The translations under genes and the position numbers were made by a program. The notes beneath the pieces are model-generated. The model ran no database searches, was not told the origin of the DNA, and saw only the letters and a program-made list of their open reading frames with translations. Shown here one piece after another: positions 43,711-48,219 of a stretch of 48,219 nucleotides of DNA; the first letter of the stretch is position 1; every line of letters begins with the position of its first letter. Origin of the DNA: Nitrospira sp. UBA5698 (GTDB lineage Bacteria; Nitrospirota; Nitrospiria; Nitrospirales; Nitrospiraceae); NCBI GenBank assembly GCA_002420115.1, contig DIHK01000042.1, positions 1 to 48,219 on the forward strand. The letters run 5' to 3'.

Positions 43711-44082
43711 TCATTGAGCGACCGCTCCCTGTGGAGCAGACTTCGCTTCAATAATGGCAATAAGCCGAGTCACCGTGTCCCGGCGTTCGAGCAATCGCGC
43801 AACCTGCTCGACTTCTTTAGTATTGAACGCGCAATCAAGGATGGGAGTGAGAAAATGGAGTGCCTGGCTTCCCAGAAAATTCATCGGCCCCATGGATTCC
43901 AAGAACATCGTCGCCGGCGCCGCCATTCTACGCGTGACGATCACCTCGGCAATCCTCTCCAGCAACTGAACATCGTCAACTGCAAGGGGCTGATTCTCAG
44001 GTTGAATGGCAAAGGCATGGCGCAAACCGGCTTGAAGTTGAGCCAGTTTTTCAGCAGCGTTTCCCTTGAAGAGTGATCGCAT
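43711..44082 (-). CDS. Small helical protein, first gene of the MutL-like operon
   Basis: A 123-residue protein from ATG 44082 (MRSLFKGNAAEKLAQLQAGLR). The frame extends to GTG 44109, but that codon would lie almost on the predicted transcription start. The protein is mostly helical: DDVQLLERIAEVIVTRRMAAPATMFLESMGPMNFLGSQALHFLTPILD, with two Met/Pro-rich turns. The hydrophobic stretch is not a typical span. I recognise no domain, but the VTRRMAAPA...ESMGPMNF segment looks conserved. Position right after the operon promoter suggests a subunit or regulator of the ATPase system. Confidence 0.7.
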   Translation of the reverse strand: MRSLFKGNAAEKLAQLQAGLRHAFAIQPENQPLAVDDVQLLERIAEVIVTRRMAAPATMFLESMGPMNFLGSQALHFLTPILDCAFNTKEVEQVARLLERRDTVTRLIAIIEAKSAPQGAVAQ

Positions 44083-44120
44083 AAGTATCGGTTGGATAAG
44101 GCAAACCACAAACGAGCCGC

Positions 44121-44149
44121 ATTATATGAAGGGGGTGGAAGAGAGTCAA
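44121..44149 (-). promoter_or_regulatory. Near-consensus sigma-70 promoter of the MutL-like operon
   Basis: On the minus strand TTGACT (44144-44149) and TATAAT (44121-44126) are separated by exactly 17 bp. The start should lie near 44114, giving a leader of about 30 nt to ATG 44082. This is the best promoter by eye in the window and implies substantial constitutive expression. Confidence 0.75.
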
Positions 44150-44215
44150 TTCACCGGTGAGTAGCTGATCGGTTTTCTTGACAGCCGCTGCGAAATTCTA
44201 GACTATGCACGGACT

Positions 44216-44452
44216 GTGAGTACAAAGGAACAAAATGAGCGCAAGTTTTCGAGTTGGCAGGATTTGAAGGACGGAGGGAGACGCTATTGGCTCAATGTCC
44301 TCGGCCATTCAGGATGGAAGGCACGGTATGTCAAAGAAGTTGATACCAGAGAGGTTACGATCCGTTTCTATCAAGAGATCTACGACGAAAATGACCAATT
44401 AGTTGAGGTTCATGACAAGTATCCAGTAGACTTAGGACATCGAAAGGTCTAA
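44216..44452 (+). CDS. Small protein of unknown function, possibly leaderless
   Basis: A 78-residue protein from GTG 44216, rich in Trp, Tyr and charged residues: KFSSWQDLKDGGRRYWLNVLGHSGWKARYVKEVD, ending DKYPVDLGHRKV. No domain is recognised; the size and strand pattern would fit a small beta-rich toxin or binding domain. TTGACA at 44178-44183 predicts a start very near the GTG, and there is no ribosome binding site. The next gene begins 5 bp after the stop, so the two form a pair divergent from the MutL-like operon. Confidence 0.6.
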   Translation: MSTKEQNERKFSSWQDLKDGGRRYWLNVLGHSGWKARYVKEVDTREVTIRFYQEIYDENDQLVEVHDKYPVDLGHRKV

Positions 44453-44457
44453 CGGGT

Positions 44458-44721
44458 ATGGAACCTATTACACGTAAGGCAGTTGCAGAAAAGCTTGCCG
44501 CCTACCTGAGACATGAGATGCCCTTGCATAGCCTTGTATCCTGGGCAGAATCGGCAATGATGGACGGCGAATTCGATCCAGCCAATCTTCCGACCATTCG
44601 CGACGTTGTCGCGAGGATCGGCCTCGCCGACGTGCGCGCATTTGGGCTCACGTGGGAGGACTGTGAGCAACTTCTCACTCAGCTCGGCTACTCCGCACAG
44701 GTCAGCATCGTCGCTCGGTAG
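44458..44721 (+). CDS. Small helical protein of unknown function
   Basis: An 87-residue protein beginning MEPITRKAVAEKLAAYLRHE, then LVSWAESAMMDGEFDPAN and VVARIGLADVRAFGLTWEDCEQLLTQLG. It is predicted helical and soluble. The family is unknown to me. The upstream partner gene is 5 bp away, an arrangement that could be a two-gene module. The 3' two thirds of this gene recurs as a decayed copy at 45539-45704, beyond the barrel gene, showing the region has been duplicated. Confidence 0.65.
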   Translation: MEPITRKAVAEKLAAYLRHEMPLHSLVSWAESAMMDGEFDPANLPTIRDVVARIGLADVRAFGLTWEDCEQLLTQLGYSAQVSIVAR

Positions 44722-44870
44722 TTTTCTTTCTGATAGCACTCAACAACAGTCCTGACCAATCTCCCCATCTTGACTGCAAGATTTTTCCGGTCAGCGTTTA
44801 CGCTGATAAGTCACCTGCGTCTAAAGATTATGGCCGTAGGCAATGCTGTAATCTTACAGGGAGGCGCGGT

Positions 44871-45470
44871 GTGATCATGAGAACATGGAAACGATCGGTA
44901 GTACTGGCGACTCTCGCTGTTGCTCTAGCAGGAATGTTGTATCAAGGCGGAACCAACCAAGCTGCGGCAGAAGGGATTTTTGATGATGTGAATCTTGGGC
45001 TGCTCTCCATAGGCGGTCGGGCGACGTACTTTGATCCCAAAGAGGGTGACGCGAACTGGTTCGGCGGCGGGCAACTTCGCCTCCACCCATTCAAATTTCT
45101 GGCCGTTGAAGGCTCGGTTGATTATCGCAAGACGGATATCAGCTCCACCACCATCCGCACCTTTCCAGTTCAAGGAACAGCATTGATCTATCCATTTGGG
45201 ACGAAGCGGCTGTCTCCGTTCATTCTCGGCGGGGCCGGCTGGTACTTTACCAATGTCGAAGGGCCTCACGGCTTCGACAAGACACAACATCGGTTCGGCG
45301 CCCATGCAGGGGTAGGCCTACAGCTCTTTCTCAGCGAACATCTCTCGCTCGACAGCATCTATCGCCATATCTGGCTTGAGAAAATCGAGTCAAAGGATGC
45401 CTCCCTCCATGACAAGCAATTCCGGGACAACGGGCACATGGTGACCTTTGGGCTAAACTTGCACTTTTAG
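44871..45470 (+). CDS. Outer-membrane beta-barrel protein
   Basis: A 199-residue protein with a signal peptide (VVLATLAVALAGMLYQGGTNQAAAEG) and alternating strands of an eight-stranded barrel: LGLLSIGGRATYFDP, GGQLRLHPFKFLAVEGSVDYRK, FSPFILGGAGWYF-like turns, and a C-terminal strand MVTFGLNLHF ending in Phe, the usual assembly signal. It resembles OmpA/OmpW-type small barrels; the ligand is unknown. GTG 44871 is kept because GGGAGG precedes it at good spacing; ATG 44877 is possible. It lies between a gene and that gene's decayed 3' copy. Confidence 0.8.
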   Translation: MIMRTWKRSVVLATLAVALAGMLYQGGTNQAAAEGIFDDVNLGLLSIGGRATYFDPKEGDANWFGGGQLRLHPFKFLAVEGSVDYRKTDISSTTIRTFPVQGTALIYPFGTKRLSPFILGGAGWYFTNVEGPHGFDKTQHRFGAHAGVGLQLFLSEHLSLDSIYRHIWLEKIESKDASLHDKQFRDNGHMVTFGLNLHF

Positions 45471-45538
45471 CAAAGCCGTACGTTAAAGGCACAACATCAA
45501 CCGGTACTGAATCGCCTGAAAACATGGGCAAAATCAGC

Positions 45539-45704
45539 GTTGATGGAGGGAGCATTTGTCCTAACCCATCTCCCGATGATTCTCAATCCCGAGATCAGGT
45601 CGGCATCGCTGACGTCCGCGCCTTCAGACTCATCTGGAATTCTCCAAACCGCTCCTCCCCCAACCCAGCTATTCCGTACAAGTCAGCATCGTCGACCGGC
45701 AGGT
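45539..45704 (+). pseudogene. Decayed copy of the 44458-44721 gene's 3' part
   Basis: About 165 bp align with 44554-44718. The translation in one frame gives MMEGAF, another gives VGIADVRAFRLIW, and the end reads CAGCATCGTCGACCGGC against CAGCATCGTCGCTCGG. Frameshifts have destroyed the reading frame. The surrounding 45471-45885 gap holds nothing else that I can support. Confidence 0.7.
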
Positions 45705-45885
45705 TCCCACAACACAATTTGGCTCCATCAGCCCAAACAAGCACGCTTCCCGCGCATAGTGCTACAGTCAACATTGACGAGCGTTAGAATCTTGGCAAGA
45801 ATCATTGGCTAGTCTTTAGTTCATCGGTGTACATTATGCCGGTCTGAACACTAAATGGTTCGACCTTAATAAACCGCGTTGTTCC

Positions 45886-46548
45886 ATGAGTAATGAAAGC
45901 CAATTTTGGTGGAACTGGGGAGTCAATCTCGCCACCGCCATTGCAACATTCGGAGCTGCCTTTGTCGCACTGTTTGGTGATTGGGCAAAGGCTAAGCTCT
46001 TTTCTCCAAAGCTTGTGCTCAGCCTACAGAATGACACCGGTGAGAAAACTACAGTGACTTTACAGTGGTCAACTGAGCAAGGGCTCCAACAGCGAACAGA
46101 AGAAGCGCGGTACTACCGTATACGGTTAGAAAACAAAGTTCGGTGGCCGAGCGCTAATCAAACGGCAGTCTATCTACTGAGCATCGAGGAACCTGGACCT
46201 GATGATGTGCTTCAAGTTACGTGGTCGGGAGAACTTCCCGTCCAGTGGACGCACCAAGCAATCCATCCCGTATTGCGAACCATCGGTCCTGACATCTACT
46301 GTGATCTTTGCAGCGTGGTGAAAGGCAAATGGCTTCAGCTACATCCGCTCATTGTTCCAAATAACTTTCTACTCCAAAGGCGAAATCCAACAAGACTGGT
46401 GGTGAGCCTACAGGCGAAGGGAAGCGAGGGTGAATCGACAATTTCAAGATTCGAGATTGCTTGGGACGGCAAATGGGACGATGGTGATTTAGAAATGAGA
46501 CGACATCTGATAGTAAAGGATGTCACTCAGGAGCGCAATTCGATCTGA
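45886..46548 (+). CDS. Protein with one N-terminal membrane span, unknown function
   Basis: A 220-residue protein starting MSNESQFWWNWGVNLATAIATFGAAFVALFGDWAKAKLF, a single hydrophobic segment followed by a basic turn. A long beta-rich soluble domain follows: KLVLSLQNDTGEKTTVTLQW, RYYRIRLENKVRWPSANQTAVYLLSIEEPG, RLVVSLQAKGSEGESTISRFEIAWDG. Such one-span proteins with a cytoplasmic immunoglobulin-like domain recur in accessory regions of genomes. The gene is AT-richer than its neighbours and has no clear ribosome binding site, consistent with transfer. No family is named. Confidence 0.65.
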   Translation: MSNESQFWWNWGVNLATAIATFGAAFVALFGDWAKAKLFSPKLVLSLQNDTGEKTTVTLQWSTEQGLQQRTEEARYYRIRLENKVRWPSANQTAVYLLSIEEPGPDDVLQVTWSGELPVQWTHQAIHPVLRTIGPDIYCDLCSVVKGKWLQLHPLIVPNNFLLQRRNPTRLVVSLQAKGSEGESTISRFEIAWDGKWDDGDLEMRRHLIVKDVTQERNSI

Positions 46549-46714
46549 TGTAAGCCTGAAGCGTCTTGTGTGCGCCATGAGCAGGCTCAGAAGCTTACCC
46601 ACGCCACAAACCTTCAGTTCCTTGTCCCCTTCAGATTAAAAAGGCAGTGCTTAGCTGTCGTTCACTGAGCGCATGGAACAAGGCACTTCCGAGCACGCGC
46701 GTTCTGCACTCTAC

Positions 46715-46899
46715 GTCCTCTTCTCTCCAATCTTGCTCTCCGTCCCATTCCTCAGCCGTTCAATATTCCCTTTATGCTTCATCGCAATCAGCCCGCTCAC
46801 GGTGAGGGAAAAGAGCATGAATGATATTGATGGGCCGATCAGCGCAGCGATGACGGGAAAGCGTCTGAAGGTCGTCAGTACACCGTCAGAGAAGTAGCG
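46715..46899 (-). pseudogene. Duplicated 3' end of plsY
   Basis: On the minus strand the frame reads FPVIAALIGPSISFMLFSL, TVSGLIAMKHKGNIERLRNG and TESKIGEKRT before a stop, closely matching the last 60 residues of PlsY encoded at 47485-47680. No start is available. The copy lies 12 bp beyond the antitoxin gene, on the far side of the HigBA-like module from plsY, in the same orientation. It ends GEKRT where the intact gene ends GQKKAE, so the remnant may preserve the older C-terminus. Confidence 0.88.
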
Positions 46900-46911
46900 G
46901 TCGTGTCTCCT

Positions 46912-47265
46912 TCACGCAGCCCGCCGCTTGGGTGCGCGTGCACGGGTAATCGATCGGCGCGAGCCAGGCTTCTGGGGAACTTTGGCATGGAGCGCCAACC
47001 CCAGCGCTCCTACCACTCTCAGAATCGTGTCGAATCCAGGACTTCGCTCACCTGAGAGCGCCTTGTACAAGCTTTCACGAGAAAGACCGGCGTCACGCGC
47101 AACCTGCGCCATCCCTTTAGCCCTGGCGATATCGCCTAATGCCTTGGCGATAAATGTCGCATCACCTTGCGCCTCTTCGAAACATGCCTCTAAGTAGGCC
47201 GCCATTTCCTCAGGCGTTCGAAGATGCTCCGCGACATCAAAACGAGTTGTCATCGTTCGTCCCAT
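46912..47265 (-). CDS. HigA-type addiction-module antitoxin
   Basis: A 117-residue helix-turn-helix protein of the addiction-module antidote family (COG3636): FDVAEHLRTPEEMAAYLEACFEEAQGDATFIAKALGDIARAKGMAQVARDAGLSRESLYKALSGER, then a conserved FDTILRVVGALGLALHA. The C-terminus is basic. AGGAG six bases before ATG 47265 overlaps the stop of the upstream toxin remnant, the normal toxin-first order of this module. Because the toxin gene is disrupted, this is probably an orphan antitoxin. The module sits between plsY and a copy of the plsY 3' end. Confidence 0.88.
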   Translation of the reverse strand: MGRTMTTRFDVAEHLRTPEEMAAYLEACFEEAQGDATFIAKALGDIARAKGMAQVARDAGLSRESLYKALSGERSPGFDTILRVVGALGLALHAKVPQKPGSRRSITRARAPKRRAA

Positions 47266-47274
47266 ACTTCGCTC

Positions 47275-47338
47275 CTATAGATTACGGGCAAGTCGCAAAG
47301 CTGTCTTAATATCGCGAGATTGAGTGGACAGGGTGGGG
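47275..47338 (-). pseudogene. C-terminal remnant of a HigB/RelE-type toxin
   Basis: The minus-strand frame reads PTLSTQSRDIKTALRLARNL followed by TAG at 47275-47277. STQSRDI is the conserved end of COG3657 addiction-module killer proteins, the usual partner of COG3636 antitoxins. Upstream the homology stops: 47339-47391 contains GTGGGGC/GCCCCAC arms, then a second inverted-repeat element, then plsY. The toxin has thus lost its first 75 or so residues. Confidence 0.75.
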
Positions 47339-47391
47339 CTATTTGCCGTGCCAGGCCCCACAATTTCCCTCTTCCACCTTTCCATAAGGAT

Positions 47392-47486
47392 AGGGAGTCG
47401 TCAGATTGGTCTTTACTGCGCGCATTGAGGGACCACTGCTTCATCGTGGGGCCTCGGCGAGCACAAGACCAGTCTGACTGCTCCCT
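47392..47486. mobile_element. Small terminal-inverted-repeat element beside plsY
   Basis: A 95-bp element with 22-bp arms (47392-47413 and 47465-47486) that match at 19 of 22 positions: AGGGAGTCGTCAGATT on the left, GACTGCTCCCT on the right. No ORF inside is credible. Its right end overlaps the last two bases of the plsY stop codon. It occupies the place where the HigB-type toxin body should be. Confidence 0.65.
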
Positions 47487-48093
47487 ACTCCGCCTTTTTC
47501 TGCCCCATCTTACTTTCCGTCCCATTTCGCAACCGTTCAATATTGCCCTTATGCTTGATTGCAATCAATCCACTCACAGTGAGGGAAAAGAGCATGAACG
47601 ATATTGATGGATGGATCAACGCAGCAATGACGGGAAAGAGTCCGAAGGCCGCCAGTGCGCCGCCGGAAGAATAGCGCCAGATGGCGACGGCGGCAATCCA
47701 GGCCAGCAGGAGCAACAGCCCAACCAACGGCGACACACCCAGGACTGAGCCAAGTGCCGTTGCCACGCCCTTCCCGCCTTTGAATCCCAGAAACGGTGAG
47801 AAGAGATGGCCGAGGAAAGGCGACAAGGCGACAACAAGAATCGCCCATTCATCTTGCAAGAGGTGCATCGCGGCAAACCCCATCACCCATCCCTTCCCCA
47901 TATCCCCGATTAGCGTCAGAATGCCGGCCGGTTTGCCGGAGACACGCAGCACGTTGGTAAATCCGACATTCTTGCTGCCGACCGTGCGTGGATCGGGTAG
48001 CCCCATCGCTTTGGAAATGACCACTCCAAACGGCACCCCACCCAACAGATATCCGACAATCACAAGTCCTGCGATAAGTCCCAGTTGTTCCAT
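47485..48093 (-). CDS. plsY: Glycerol-3-phosphate acyltransferase PlsY
   Basis: A 202-residue integral membrane acyltransferase that uses acyl-phosphate to acylate glycerol-3-phosphate, the first step of phospholipid synthesis. Family motifs are visible: YLLGGVPFGVVISK, DPRTVGSKNVGFTNVLR, GDMGKGWVMGFAA, GHLFSPFLGFKGGKGVATALG and a C-terminal KHKGNIERLRNGTESK. Five or so hydrophobic segments match the known topology. The start has GAGAAGG upstream, and the preceding minus-strand gene ends 30 bp away. The last few codons differ from the duplicated 3' end downstream, apparently because an inverted-repeat element abuts the stop. Confidence 0.96.
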   Translation of the reverse strand: MEQLGLIAGLVIVGYLLGGVPFGVVISKAMGLPDPRTVGSKNVGFTNVLRVSGKPAGILTLIGDMGKGWVMGFAAMHLLQDEWAILVVALSPFLGHLFSPFLGFKGGKGVATALGSVLGVSPLVGLLLLLAWIAAVAIWRYSSGGALAAFGLFPVIAALIHPSISFMLFSLTVSGLIAIKHKGNIERLRNGTESKMGQKKAE

Positions 48094-48123
48094 GCTATTC
48101 GCCTTCTCGATCGCTTCCGACCA

Positions 48124-48219
48124 TCACAAAAACTTCTCCGGATGTGCAAAGAACTCCAGCATCACACGATTAAGATTGGGCCAGTCCCGATGGCCTCCCG
48201 ATCCTTCGCAATAGACCGT
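48124..48219 (-). CDS. C-terminal end of an unknown protein, possibly alpha/beta hydrolase
   Basis: The minus-strand frame entering from the right edge reads TVYCEGSGGHRDWPNLNRV then MLEFFAHPEKFL and stops at TGA 48124-48126. The final His and helix with LEFFAHPEKF resemble the ends of alpha/beta hydrolases where the catalytic His lies in a G-x-x-H context. Only 31 residues are visible, so the family is a guess. It is upstream of plsY by 30 bp and probably co-transcribed with it. Confidence 0.6.
   Translation of the reverse strand, partial: TVYCEGSGGHRDWPNLNRVMLEFFAHPEKFL

Noticed and set aside
46673..46897. Plus-strand ORF of 74 codons
   Set aside because: It is the antisense of the duplicated plsY 3' end, which explains the open frame.

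Overview
The window reads as a chromosomal segment of a Nitrospira-like bacterium (Nitrospirota). This rests on moderate GC with Gram-negative envelope genes (TonB-dependent receptor, outer-membrane barrel), giant multicopper oxidases, DUF3386 and DUF5069 neighbours, and intergenic repeat families of a kind I associate with Nitrospira. It is recognition from gene content, not a database result. No rRNA, tRNA, CRISPR array, transposase or phage gene was seen.

Layout. 1-2656: edge of an unrecognised minus-strand ORF, then a TonB-dependent receptor broken by an in-frame amber codon. 2657-7472: a PIN-type toxin-antitoxin pair sits between the 3' end of cobalamin-dependent methionine synthase (metH) and a second, partial copy of that 3' end. 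7473-19838: housekeeping and small genes, including a haem-oxygenase-fold enzyme coupled to a SUMF1-fold protein, an FmdB zinc ribbon, hemW, a ClpS-like adaptor, DUF3386, DUF5069, an NAD(P)-binding protein and several exported proteins of unknown role.

19963-33889 is a putative metal/copper oxidation locus. Two paralogous giant multicopper oxidases of about 1,570-1,580 residues flank a SUMF1-fold protein and a PsbP-like protein on the plus strand. Downstream of the second oxidase on the minus strand lie a LolA-like protein, a secreted cupredoxin-like protein and a SmbP-like metal-binding protein. All appear to be exported. Both oxidase genes end in strong hairpins and have structured leaders; the leader of the second can form a pseudoknot.

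34243-36553 holds a MEMO-family protein and a BrnT/CopG-type toxin-antitoxin pair whose toxin gene has lost its 5' end to an intergenic repeat. 36766-44149 is a seven-gene minus-strand operon with a near-consensus promoter. It encodes a MutL/GlmL-like actin-fold ATPase, a barrel-sandwich/KOW-like protein, a DUF6754-type membrane protein and three further membrane proteins. No glutamate mutase subunit lies in the window, so this is the best candidate here for an undescribed system.

44216-48219: small unknown genes, an outer-membrane barrel flanked by a gene and a decayed copy of that gene's 3' half, then plsY. Downstream of plsY are a HigBA-type module with a broken toxin and a duplicated plsY 3' end.

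Two dispersed repeat families punctuate intergenic regions. One is a roughly 70-bp GTGAAGCGT/ACGCTTCAC palindrome with seven copies; the other is a 120-200-bp MITE-like element with four copies. A recurring architecture, seen three times, is a gene whose 3' end is duplicated on the far side of a small cargo gene or module.
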